From Adiantum capillus-veneris (lineage: Eukaryota; Streptophyta; Polypodiopsida; Polypodiales; Pteridaceae): DNA of 64,000 bases. The notes under the pieces were generated by a model. It was not told the origin of the DNA, did not search any database, and saw nothing but the letters and a program-made list of their open reading frames with translations. Positions 10,501-18,884 of the stretch are shown here, one piece after another. The translations under genes and the position numbers were made by a program. Within the stretch, counting starts at the first letter, position 1, and each line of letters opens with the position of its first letter. Location of the stretch: positions 42,509,537 through 42,573,536 of the forward strand of contig CM043966.1 in NCBI GenBank assembly GCA_014529385.2. The letters run 5' to 3'.

Positions 10501-11687
10501 GTGGATATTCCGTTTTGTGAGACAATATGTCCCAGAATTCTGCCCGGTCGGACCATAAACACACATTTCTCAGGATTGAGACAAATGCGATATGTCCTAC
10601 ATTTCTCAAATACTTTTCTTAGGTGTTCTAGATGCTCATCTCTCAGAAGAGAATGTACACATAAGTCATCCATGTATATTTCTAGAAACAACCTTAAGTA
10701 TTCTTTGAAAGCATGCGTCATCAGCCTCTGGAAGGTTGCGGGAGCATTGGTTAGACCAAAAGGCATAACCCTATAAGCATAGATTCCCCACTCCGTTGCA
10801 AAAGCTGTTTTATGTTGATCTTCCAGTGCTATGGCTAGCTGGTTATATCCTGAAAAACCATCAAGAAAAGAGTAGGCTGTTTTCCCTGATACACGCTCTA
10901 GAACATGATCAGTTATCGGCAGGGGATAATTGTCCCTGATTGTTGCAGCATTCACTTTCTTTAAGTTGACACACACTCGAAGTTTTCCGTTCTTCTTGGG
11001 TACCACCACAATCGGAGATACCCAATCGGTGTGTTCAAGCTCGTATATGAATTCAACTTCCATTAGCTTATCTATCTCTTCTTTGATTCGCTTAGCAAAC
11101 GTATCATTATATGTGTATGGTCTCTGTCTGCTAGGCTTTGCGTCTTGTTTCAGTGGGATTGTGTGTTGGCATATCGATGGGTCAACTCCCTTTAAGTCCT
11201 TATAAGACCATGCAAACACATCCCTGTACTCTCTGAGAAGACTCAAAAGTCTCTCTTCCTCGCCTGGAGACAAATCTGTGGCTATGTACACCGGTCTAGG
11301 TGTCTCACCTGGAGCTGCTAAATCTACTTTTTTTGCATCCTCCGGTCCGTCATAAGATTCGTTCTCCTTTCTCTCTCGAATAGGTTGGGTTAATACCACC
11401 TTCCTATCCTCTATTGTGAATTTCCTATAGTGAGAGGGAACATCCATGTTTTCCTTGGTTTTGGCATTTTCGTCCTCTCCACTCTCAAATTCTGTTGTCC
11501 AAACTTCTTTCAGAGTTTTCTTGAGCTCTCTGTACTTGTTTCTACGTTCTAACTTGGACTCCGTGTGCTCTCTATTGCGTTTGCTCTTTTCTGTTTTTTC
11601 TGTTTCTGTTTTCGTTTCATTCCATTGAACTTGATTTCTTGAGCCTCTTTTGTCTTTTCGTAAGCTCTTTTGATCATTACCTCTCAT
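7518..11687 (-). CDS. Pol polyprotein with order RT - RNase H (half) - integrase - protease - WxPK tail
   Basis: An uninterrupted 1,389-aa ORF starting at an ATG. RT spans residues ~150-390, with FGLTNAPATFQRLMTH and active site IYMDDL. RNase H begins (HVHIDASAYAIGCILAQ) but jumps from YASRQLNNAE straight to the linker before integrase, so about 120 residues that should hold the other catalytic acids are missing. Integrase has the HHCC finger (AHGGVGGGHF ... CDDCQ) and intact D, D, E residues in VIDYVGP, VSDRGTHF and NGQAEATNKT. Past integrase lies a retropepsin-like domain: LLDSGAQANLLS, then LLLGQPWQKQYNAMIDW. The tail repeats LIWRPKK, QIWIPKK and QIWIPK. Ty3/gypsy elements normally have protease before RT, so this order is abnormal. 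No gag lies upstream in the same ORF. The frame also stays open for about 30 codons above the ATG. Confidence 0.9.
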   Translation of the reverse strand: MRGNDQKSLRKDKRGSRNQVQWNETKTETEKTEKSKRNREHTESKLERRNKYRELKKTLKEVWTTEFESGEDENAKTKENMDVPSHYRKFTIEDRKVVLTQPIRERKENESYDGPEDAKKVDLAAPGETPRPVYIATDLSPGEEERLLSLLREYRDVFAWSYKDLKGVDPSICQHTIPLKQDAKPSRQRPYTYNDTFAKRIKEEIDKLMEVEFIYELEHTDWVSPIVVVPKKNGKLRVCVNLKKVNAATIRDNYPLPITDHVLERVSGKTAYSFLDGFSGYNQLAIALEDQHKTAFATEWGIYAYRVMPFGLTNAPATFQRLMTHAFKEYLRLFLEIYMDDLCVHSLLRDEHLEHLRKVFEKCRTYRICLNPEKCVFMVRPGRILGHIVSQNGISTDLEKIKVIVDMPRPTNTKQVQSFMGHCRYYRRFIYLYAIIGQPLYRLIVNFEWTEECEESFKKLKEALITAPVLKSPDWEKIFHVHIDASAYAIGCILAQPEDGNMDFPICYASRQLNNAEFPEGTSKARQKFVETEARDYALIGDQLYKRGKDNQLRICASESEYVIILEQAHGGVGGGHFSGDKTAKLVLAAGIWWPTLHMDAEEYVRRCDDCQRTKVPLKRDDMPLRPMMGARAFAKWVIDYVGPISPPAYKTHAQYIIVATDYLTKWVKAKATQKADARTTTQFLYEYVFVRYGLPIEIVSDRGTHFINEVIEILLDEFMVIHRKSAPYHPQANGQAEATNKTICTVLTKIVSEWRTDWDQKLHSTLWAYRVAYKTSIGTTPYSMVFGLNAILPIEFLISTLRVAKDLEWTGHELSDRIDDLEKLDELRLKAVASIYAQKRRQKEVFDKHVRSKEFKVGDYVLVYTLKQHAKKLKKRGMGPLVIKDLSPSGAVKLATLDGEEMPNWISGCRVKKYLLPLTQDMLLKIHQERLRVPKKKKIVEEAQAEAKEKMEKRRLLRQKQRNEGAIRINAVSITEMDNDKEEPIIECKVGTNQIKARALLDSGAQANLLSLSLYRQLTNDTKLQIAKQELKSYSENSIKTVGCTVLHIQINQYVYPHMFYVVEDQATQHPLLLGQPWQKQYNAMIDWSSNSVLIKYEGESQSVKFTKGEEPTPKDESKDKDKQQPEKKKKQWQPKVSTQLDRSSTRNSPHWIRKTSNNITAQPWKKKESKLIWRPKKVVPENTKVENRVFNTRQQSDSRQSRTVKQIWIPKKFMTAQSHSKQIWIPKICKQELPSEQSTETPRYFKPRKSTQRTKQVRRIHLLILLPKCQNQPKNRPPFLQSNKEQLYWKDCCIIALQLHWELMTKTTTMLRPQTLHSRPGGLRLGGGEVYRYTGVTKQLQAPKTKKNKNYITRAVSYMILQFLCLIADIDNMYALIYLVLQQEEIK

Positions 11688-11760
11688 TCTTCCAGAAATC
11701 TTGTCCTTGACACAATCTTCCGCCTTTACTAGTGATAGCCTTTTTTCGGCTCTTTGTAAT

Positions 11761-12349
11761 TGCCACAGTGAGTTACCTCACCCTACCAAAATCACCCAAA
11801 CACTGTGGCTATCCCTACCATTTCACTGTATATAGGTGTGCGTGAGTCACGGGACTTTTCCCATATCTTCTTAAAAACCCTCAGCTAGCTAGTCACTGGG
11901 CTAGGTGAGCCAAAAAAATAAAAAAAATAAAAGTATATTATGGCCTCTTGTGTGTAAATATTTCATTGTATATATGGCATAAATATAGGATTTTTTTATA
12001 ATTATTTTGTTATTTTATTTAAATATTTCTACTTAGGTGTGTGTTTTATTAAACCTATGTACACCTTCTTTCATCCTCTTACACCATAATTATATTTTTT
12101 GCCAATATGTACATACTCTAACCTCATATTTTTCCTTTATACAAATCACTCCCACATTTTCACCCTCACCCTCGTGAAAACAAAAAATTGATTTCTACTC
12201 ATTGGTTACTTTTATTATATTATTTACTTGCATACCTTTTCCTCTTTCACCCAAAATAATTCAAAGAGGGACCATATCATATGATTCCAATATCTTTCCA
12301 TATCCATAACTCCTCCATATTTTTATTATTATTTTTACTCATTATTCTA
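11761..12349. other. AT-rich spacer, boundary between D and A unresolved
   Basis: No gene seen. The part to about 11,900 could be upstream sequence of the D pol ORF. It contains short inverted pieces (CCACAGTG at 11,763 and CACTGTGG at 11,805). From 11,900 the sequence becomes very AT-rich. The left edge of the A LTR should lie here or slightly to the right, but I could not fix it. Confidence 0.4.
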
Positions 12350-13343
12350 ACACCATGTGCTCATTGAGCAAAAGTCCATGAATAGTCCATACACTAGTCC
12401 CACCATGTATATATTTCTTTATTCACCAATAATCCTCCTCCATGCATGTGTCAAGGGCAACTTGGATGCTTTGTATTATGATATGACAAAGGAGGGGCTC
12501 ACTCTTGGATGCATTGTACAAATTCAACAAAGGAGGGGTCCACTAAAAGACTTTTGCAAGCATAAAAACAGGCTTTTTGGTGAGAATTTTGGCACCTATC
12601 TCCACTCCGAATTTGGAGCAGTGGTCAAAAGAGAAAATGTAGCCCACGCTTTGAATAATCACCTCAAATTTTTTCATGATTTTTGGAGCTACCAGCGGTG
12701 AGATATGATTTTTTGAGTGGACCTCAGTCTGCCCACTTTTTTCACAAGTAGCCCATAGTCTTCTCTCACCTCTTTCCACTACACACACACACACACACAC
12801 ATTTCTCTCAACCCCTCACTCAAACCTGCACCTTCAATGGTTTCTCTCACCTTCTTCACCATTAACCTCCCCACTTACTCCCATAGCTCTCATATGAGCT
12901 CTCCATGTACATACACCATCTCTATGCCTCTCTCTATTACTTCCAAAGTACAATTCCATCTTACCCCTTATATATATACATAAATTCAGCATGTGTACCA
13001 TGATTAACCTCTGCAAATCAAGAGATATCATCAACGGAATTACCATTTTCATTGCGATAATCAACCTTGGCGGCGGTGGCGTAAAGAAGGGAAGACGAAG
13101 AAGAAGGTCGATAGTCATTTTGAGAACCTACACAAGTAAGTCCAAAACTTCTTCAAGCTTCACCATCACAAGGATTTTCTCACTTCATTCAACCATCTTA
13201 CTTCAACCATCCACCTCATTCTACCCATTGTAAATGTAACATTAACTTTCTAGTGATTACTAACACTAACCACTAACATACTAACACAAAATAGCCATTG
13301 ACCTAACCATAAAAGACACCTCACCTCAAGACATGTGTATAGT

Positions 13344-13345
<2 letters not shown>

Positions 13346-13388
<43 letters not shown>
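13346..13388. repeat. (CT)n microsatellite
   Basis: A pure CT dinucleotide run of about 43 bp inside the A LTR, upstream of its TATA box. Confidence 0.95.
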
Positions 13389-13390
<2 letters not shown>

Positions 13391-13560
13391 TACTTACTTT
13401 CACCTTATCTACCATCAATAATGCTCTCTTTTGAGCCCACACCCATGACTCAAGCAGACAAAGAAGGCCCGCAATGTTTTGATATTCAAAAAAATCATAA
13501 TCTTGATTTGTTAGCTTGTAAATTAGGATTTCTAATAATCTTAATGAGGGGTCTCCAACC

Positions 13561-13570
13561 TATAAATAGG
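13561..13570 (+). promoter_or_regulatory. TATA box in the A LTR
   Basis: TATAAATAGG followed by a pyrimidine-rich stretch. It is the counterpart of TATATAAAG in the B LTR, with a similar downstream context (CCCCTCTCC and CCTTCCCC). Confidence 0.65.
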
Positions 13571-14416
13571 CCCCTCTCCTTCTTGTAAAACAACCTCCAA
13601 TATCTCACATAGCACCCCAACACTCTATGCGTGAGGAGAGACTTAGGTGTAGCAACCACTTGTGAGCTTCACTCTTGGTGTGAGAGAAGCCTTCAAGCTA
13701 CACATTGCAAGTGAGAGAGCGTTGAGTTCCACAAATCTCAAAACCACTATTGTATATGCTCCTTCATCATCAATAAATTGAGGTTTGGTGCATCAAAGGC
13801 GTGATTCGACGTTCAAATCTTCGTCCTTCTATTTGTGCAATACGGTTTGGTGAATTCAAGGTGACTTGTGTATTTTGAGTTTTTATCGGTTGATCTTGAT
13901 TTTAGGAAGTGTTTTAGTGTGTTTTTCATTGCCAATTTTGTGTCCATTGTAAGAGGGTATTGTGGTGAGAGGTCTCCCACACCCTAAGACAGTGTGTGTG
14001 TGTGTTTTGGCAATGTTTAGCAATCACTAAGCATTGAGTGAGTTTTGTACAAGTTATACGATAGCATCATAACGAACCATCTCCATTTGCAAGTCACAAA
14101 TAAGGTATTACGCAAGATCCTTTTCTCTCTCTCTCTTCCCTTTGCTCTAGCTCTCTCTGGTCCATTTTGTGTGTGTCTTGGTGTGAGGTTGCTTGTGTGT
14201 GTTGTGTGGTGCATCTTCTTGGTTGTGCCAAAATCTCTCTTGCGTCCTAGTTCGCATACCATAACTAGGTGGTGCCCCTATCTTGTTTGGGTTTGGCTGT
14301 GGGTTTGTTGTTGTGTTGTGCTTGTGGTTGCCCCAGCCCCAATTGAGCAGCACGGGAGCCTTGAGGGGTGTTTAGAGGTCGCCTCTCTTGTTGCCCGCCC
14401 CGGACCGCCCCAATTT

Positions 14417-14433
14417 TGGTGCCCCCACTGAGG
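14417..14433 (+). other. Primer-binding site of element A
   Basis: TGGTGCCCCCACTGAGG lies four bases after the LTR end. The B copy has TGGTGCCCCCATTGAGG five bases after its LTR. Starting with TGG fits pairing to the CCA end of a tRNA. I could not assign the tRNA with confidence. Confidence 0.75.
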
Positions 14434-14490
14434 AAAGGCTTGTGTATCTTTTTGTGTAGGTTCAACCTTTAGCATAGTCAAGTAGGTTGC

Positions 14491-14703
14491 ATGAATCACG
14501 AGAATTTGTATGATCCTTTCATTCCCATTGCAAGGCAAAAGGTACACATAATTGTTAGTACTAAGTTGCAATTTCAGCGAGTAATTCGTAGGATTTTAGG
14601 TCTTCTTAGGTTGGCCGAGATAAACGCTTCAGTAAACCCTTTTATTTTGCCTCTGATTAGGTACGACCTTAGTTTGGACGTCTATATTTTTGTTTTGTTT
14701 TGA
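14491..14703 (+). CDS. Leader mini-ORF of element A, 'NH' type (70 aa)
   Basis: ATG to TGA, 70 aa, 58 bp after the primer-binding site. It matches the B mini-ORF at 51,139-51,351 along its whole length: both have MNH..LY.PF..LAR-like starts, RRLAEINAS or LRLAEINAS, then NPFILPLIRYDL and FIFVL at the end. It also matches the neighbouring 'NN/DN' type mini-ORF in its second half (EI..SP.P.I.P.I.Y). No known domain is recognised. The ending FIFVLF is hydrophobic but too short to call a membrane segment. Conservation of length, start and stop across diverged elements suggests real translation. Confidence 0.65.
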   Translation: MNHENLYDPFIPIARQKVHIIVSTKLQFQRVIRRILGLLRLAEINASVNPFILPLIRYDLSLDVYIFVLF

Positions 14704-14724
14704 GTATTAGGTCATGCATAGACC

Positions 14725-14943
14725 ATGGATAATGGCCCAGGAATAGAGGTTTTCCCCTTCCATTTCACTCCACACATTAGAATAAACATTGCAATTAGTA
14801 GAAAAATCCATTTTCAACAACGTATGGTATTCATGTTTGGTGCCCAAAGAGTAGGAGAAATTCTCGCATCACCAAACCCTGTCATTCTACCTCTTATTGA
14901 TTATCATAGGTCATTTGATGTGAATATTTTTATTTTGTTGTAG
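14725..14943 (+). CDS. Leader mini-ORF of element A, 'DN' type (72 aa)
   Basis: ATG to TAG, 72 aa, starting 21 bp after the first mini-ORF and ending 84 bp before the gag ATG. It matches the B mini-ORF at 50,920-51,129: HIRINIAISRKIHFQQR against NIRVNVRIDRKIFFQQR, FMFGAQRVGEILASPNP against FFFGAERLREILLSPDP, and DVNIFILL against DVHIFILL. Its relation to the 'NH' type points to an old duplication. No domain is recognised. Confidence 0.65.
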   Translation: MDNGPGIEVFPFHFTPHIRINIAISRKIHFQQRMVFMFGAQRVGEILASPNPVILPLIDYHRSFDVNIFILL

Positions 14944-15027
14944 AATAGATTGCAATTTAGAAAATATTATTGTGTAAATCTTTTAAAGAAAGAAAAAACA
15001 AAAACGCGTCACTTTGAAATTAATTCA

Positions 15028-18000
15028 ATGGAGAGCCAACGCCAAATGTCTGGATATCCTCTTTTCTTTGGAGAGCCTGGAGAGGATGCAGAATTATTTT
15101 TGGCAAATTTCAAGATGTCTTGTTGTATCAAGAGGATAGTAACTGATCAAGAACGTGTAGAAATGTTTGAGGTAGTCCTTAGGAAAGATGCTAGCACTTG
15201 GTTTGACTCTTTGCCTGAGGAAGTTAAAGAGAATTACATGGAAGTTGTCAATCATTTCAAGAGATACTTCTTTGATCCCCAAAACACTCAAAAGCTATGG
15301 CAAGACATTGTTTCTCATAAGCAAAAAGACTTAGATGACTACTACTTGTACAAGCAAGAGTTCCTACGTCTTTGGGCTCTATGGATACGAAATGTTGCTA
15401 ACCCTGGTGATGGTGCAGAATTTCTAAAGAAGGAGAGGTTCATAGCCGGACTCTTTCCTGACCTTAAGGTAAAAGTTGAGGCGGGTGCACCTGCTACCTT
15501 TGATGCAGCTGAAACTAGGGCTGCTGAGAAGTATAGGAAACTCAAGTGCTTAAGGGGAGAGGTTCCAATAGAAGGTCTTAGACCCAAAGGTAAGTCACAA
15601 GCATCAACATCGAGGGAGATTCCTGAGGTAACGACGGAAGTAATTGAGAAGTTAAACGAATCTTTAAGCAGCCTGTCAATTCACCTTGCACAAGCTGTAG
15701 GTCCAAAGGGACAAGCAAAGAAGTCTGAAGAGCGAGATCCACGACCTAGGAGAGTCTTGCAATGTTGGAATTGCGGAGAGTCTGGACATGGGATGTATAA
15801 TTGTCCTTGGCCCCGTGGGGAGCCAGGGAGGCCTAACTTGAATTACCCAGTGATGAATGCAGGAGAAGGAGCTGGTCAACAACCAAGGCTTCTACAAAGG
15901 CCAAATGGACCAAGACCACCTCCACAAGGGGTAGAAGGAGTTCCACCTTTGCCAGATCCAAATGTGCATGTGGTAGAGGTGACAAATTCAAATGAGGTTG
16001 ACATGGAAGCCAATGGCATTAAGCGTGGCCGACGAAAAGGTAAAGAGAAAGAAGGAGTCACATCACAGAGTGACCATGGACAAGGCAAGAAGGCAAAGGA
16101 AACCAAGGAAACCAAGAGGACTCGACGTCGTATCAACCTCCAAGACTTCCCTCTTGGACATGGTATGGCTCCGTACAACTTGTTGGAAGACATGAGAGGT
16201 AAGGGTCCTGATATTTCATGGCCTCAATTTCTTGCATTATGTCCACAAGTTAGGAGGGATTTAACAAGGGCAGTTAGCACTAGGAGAAAGGTAAAAGAGA
16301 GTGTGCCTGTTGTAAAAATTGCACAAGCTGAAATGAATGAGGACATTACACCGGTGCTAGACTATTACATCAAAGGAAGATTGGTTAGGAAAGGTCTAGT
16401 GGATGGGGGTGCACAAATTTGCATCATGACAGAGGGACTCATGCAAAAACTAGGCATGCACATCCATGAGACACCTGAAATTAAGGTCAAGATGGCAAAC
16501 AATAGCAAGGCTAGGTGCGTAGGCATTTGTAAAAATGTTTTTGTGGGGGCCTTTGGCATTAAGAAGGCAGTGGATTTCTATGTCATGTCTACCAAAGGAA
16601 ATGGTTACCCATTTATCCTAGGGAGACCATGGCTAATGAAAATGCGAGCTTTGCAGGATTGGGAAAGTGGGAAATTAATTTGCAGGAATGACAATCACAA
16701 GAAGGTTGTCTTTGACATGAAGGAGCAACGCCAAGAGGAGCTCCATGAAGAATCATCTCAAAGTGAGACGGAAGAAGGTTGGACCGATAGCACTTCAAAA
16801 GAAGAAAGTAGCGGCAGCATTACTGAAGAGGAGTCTTCCATCGAAGTCATGGGGGTAAGGTTTAAGCCAAGCAACCAAGAGACCTCTTGTCAAGGCTTGG
16901 AGGAGGTAGGTCCTCAAGAGAACGAAGGTGAATATCAAGATGAAGGGATGCTGGAAGGTATGCTATCAACAACACTTACAAAGGATGAAAGAGAGGAGTT
17001 CAAATGTGTGCTAAGGAAGTTTCCTAGGCTTTTTGCTAAAGACTACACCGATGTGCGTGGAGTAGATGCTGTTCAACACAAAATTGAGTTGAAGCCAGAG
17101 GCCACACCTAAGGCTCAGAAGCTACGAAGGCTAGGAGTCATCAAGGAGCAGGCTTTACTCAAGGAGGTAAGAAAGCTTCTAGCAGCAGGGTTCATTTATC
17201 CAGTGGAGAATTCAGAGTGGGTCTCTCCTGTTGTTGTCACTCCTAAGAAGAACGGAAAGTGGAGGGTGTGTGTGGATTACCGTCCACTCAATGAGACAAC
17301 AAAGAGAGATCACTTTCCCCTCCCATTCCAGGATGAGATACTAAATGAAGTAGCTGGTCATGAGAAGTACACTGTGTGCGATGGTTACTCAGGTTACTTT
17401 CAAATAGGGATTGCACTGGAGGATCAATTGAAAACAACCTTTATCACTCCTTGGGGTTGTTATGCTTTTAGAGTCATGCCATTTGGTCTGACAAATGCTC
17501 CTGCAACATTCCAACGTTTCATGAACATGGTGTTTCAAGCATTCTTTGGAAATTCAATTAGGGTGTTCATTGATGATTTCTGTATTTATAGCTCAAAATC
17601 ATTGCATCTACAAAGGGTAGAAGAAGGTTTAAAGAAGCTCTACGACATGGGAGGTCAACTCAACCCTGATAAGTGCCATATAGGTGAGGATGAAGTAATC
17701 TTGCTTGGTCATAAAGTTTCTTACAAAGGCATTGAAGTGGATCCTTCGAAGGCAAAGGCTCTTATTGAGCTACCATCACCCAAGAGTCTTAAGGAGGTCA
17801 TCTCATTCATTCAAAAGGTGAAGTATATGTCACGCTTCATTCACTTAGCCTCGGAGTTACTTCACCCTTTGCAAAAGTTGACACAACAAGTAGAATTTGC
17901 ATGGTCTGATGAGCTTGAAGAGTATTTTTGTAACATTAAAGTCATTTTGTCAGAGCTACCAACACTCATGCCTCCTTGTTGGGAGTACACATTCTTTGTT

Positions 18001-18882
18001 AGCTCTAGTGTTGGAAGGGAAACAATTGGTGCTGTGTTGCTACAACAAGATCCCCACAGTACAAGGATGCGACCCATCTACTTTGCTAGTAGGGTCATGA
18101 ATGCTTTGGAGAGAGACTACACAGAAGCAGAACTCATGATGCTTTCTCTCATGTTTGCGGTGAGAAAGTTTAGATCCTACCTGCTACCAAAACCTTTTGT
18201 AATTCTCACTGCAGAAAATTTGTTCCCTTGGGTGTCATCTCAAATGAATCTTAGTACTAGGATCTCAAAGTGGATTATGGAGTTGCAAGAGTTTCAATAC
18301 TCTTTCAAGGTAGAAGATAGTGTGCGTGCACAATTGGCAGGGATTCTCACTTATAGGGTGCACGAAAAGGAGATTAAGGTGCCTGAAGTAAAGACCCTAC
18401 CATTGCCACCACAAAAAAGTATTCCTAATGCTTTTACTTTGTTCTTTGATGGAGCTTTTCGTCGAACCACAGGAAAAGCAGGGGGAGGGCTAGTGTTGCT
18501 CAACCCAAGTGGAGAGGTGGTCATGAAAGAGAAGTTCAATCTACCAGGTTCAACTAGCAACAATGAAGCAGAATACGACACACTACTTCATGGTTTGAAG
18601 ATGTGCATTGGCCAAGGGATAAAACGTCTCATGGTAAAGGGAGATGCACTTCTCATTGTTAAACAGATTTTAGGCATTTGGGCATGCAAGAATGAAAGCT
18701 TAAGGACAAAAGTTCATGCCATTCGTAAGATGTTTAATCAGTTTGAAGAAGTGCAACTATATCATATTCCGAGGAAACAAAATGAAGATGCCGATTTACT
18801 TGCACAACAAGCAGTTACATGTGTTGAGAGAGAAGTGCAGGTCATCATGGTGGCAGCAGCTGTCAAGCAACCGAGATACTAG
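15028..18882 (+). CDS. Gag-PR-RT-RNH-aRNH polyprotein of Tat-like element A, 3' truncated
   Basis: One uninterrupted frame of about 1,284 codons from the ATG at 15,028; the frame is open to 14,950 but without an earlier ATG. Order: gag (FLANFKM ... WFDSLP), CX2CX4HX4C zinc knuckle (CWNCGESGHGMYNC, near 15,765), protease (LVDGGAQICIMT, FILGRPWL, near 16,400), RT (FGLTNAPATFQRFMN, FIDDF, 17,065-17,900), a Ty3-type RNase H, then a second archaeal-type RNase H (FFDGAFRR, NNEAEYD, GDALL, DADLLA). The first RNase H has lost its leading Asp (FVSSSVG where VDAS is usual). Protease has DGG rather than DSG/DTG. Integrase is absent: the ORF ends at the junction with element E. The dual RNase H marks the Tat lineage (known from Ogre/Retand-type elements). 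Confidence 0.9.
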   Translation: MESQRQMSGYPLFFGEPGEDAELFLANFKMSCCIKRIVTDQERVEMFEVVLRKDASTWFDSLPEEVKENYMEVVNHFKRYFFDPQNTQKLWQDIVSHKQKDLDDYYLYKQEFLRLWALWIRNVANPGDGAEFLKKERFIAGLFPDLKVKVEAGAPATFDAAETRAAEKYRKLKCLRGEVPIEGLRPKGKSQASTSREIPEVTTEVIEKLNESLSSLSIHLAQAVGPKGQAKKSEERDPRPRRVLQCWNCGESGHGMYNCPWPRGEPGRPNLNYPVMNAGEGAGQQPRLLQRPNGPRPPPQGVEGVPPLPDPNVHVVEVTNSNEVDMEANGIKRGRRKGKEKEGVTSQSDHGQGKKAKETKETKRTRRRINLQDFPLGHGMAPYNLLEDMRGKGPDISWPQFLALCPQVRRDLTRAVSTRRKVKESVPVVKIAQAEMNEDITPVLDYYIKGRLVRKGLVDGGAQICIMTEGLMQKLGMHIHETPEIKVKMANNSKARCVGICKNVFVGAFGIKKAVDFYVMSTKGNGYPFILGRPWLMKMRALQDWESGKLICRNDNHKKVVFDMKEQRQEELHEESSQSETEEGWTDSTSKEESSGSITEEESSIEVMGVRFKPSNQETSCQGLEEVGPQENEGEYQDEGMLEGMLSTTLTKDEREEFKCVLRKFPRLFAKDYTDVRGVDAVQHKIELKPEATPKAQKLRRLGVIKEQALLKEVRKLLAAGFIYPVENSEWVSPVVVTPKKNGKWRVCVDYRPLNETTKRDHFPLPFQDEILNEVAGHEKYTVCDGYSGYFQIGIALEDQLKTTFITPWGCYAFRVMPFGLTNAPATFQRFMNMVFQAFFGNSIRVFIDDFCIYSSKSLHLQRVEEGLKKLYDMGGQLNPDKCHIGEDEVILLGHKVSYKGIEVDPSKAKALIELPSPKSLKEVISFIQKVKYMSRFIHLASELLHPLQKLTQQVEFAWSDELEEYFCNIKVILSELPTLMPPCWEYTFFVSSSVGRETIGAVLLQQDPHSTRMRPIYFASRVMNALERDYTEAELMMLSLMFAVRKFRSYLLPKPFVILTAENLFPWVSSQMNLSTRISKWIMELQEFQYSFKVEDSVRAQLAGILTYRVHEKEIKVPEVKTLPLPPQKSIPNAFTLFFDGAFRRTTGKAGGGLVLLNPSGEVVMKEKFNLPGSTSNNEAEYDTLLHGLKMCIGQGIKRLMVKGDALLIVKQILGIWACKNESLRTKVHAIRKMFNQFEEVQLYHIPRKQNEDADLLAQQAVTCVEREVQVIMVAAAVKQPRY

Positions 18883-18884
18883 CA

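Larger units (their letters stand above)
660..11760 (-). mobile_element. Large Ty3/gypsy element 'D', 5' end missing
   Basis: Proposed minus-strand element. Reading 5' to 3' on its own strand: pol ORF (11,687-7,518), about 1.4 kb without genes, a palindrome array (6,085-5,074), an accessory ORF (4,909-1,634), a polypurine tract and a 925-bp 3' LTR. All parts share one orientation and no LTR edge was seen between pol and the accessory ORF. No gag and no 5' LTR were found, so the upstream part is lost or displaced. The alternative is two abutting elements, one giving pol and one giving the accessory ORF. The second family copy (40,780-44,766) holds only the accessory part and cannot decide the matter. 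Confidence 0.5.
12350..14412 (+). repeat. 5' LTR of Tat-like element A (left edge approximate)
   Basis: The right edge (...CCCCA, 14,412) is set by the primer-binding site four bases later. The layout matches the B LTR: AT-rich start, a CA/AC run (12,780-12,802 here), a TATA box, a TC-rich leader and the shared block ACTAGGTGGTGCCC close to the end. Only one LTR is present because the element is cut at 18,882. The left edge is estimated from the B layout and may be several hundred bases off. Confidence 0.6.

Noticed and set aside
12834-13233. Overlapping 80-94 aa frames on both strands
   Set aside because: No domain in either, within the presumed A LTR; treated as noncoding.
14147-14465. Overlapping minus-strand frames rich in Thr, Gln and Pro near the A LTR end
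   Set aside because: They arise from the low-complexity TG-rich LTR leader read backwards.
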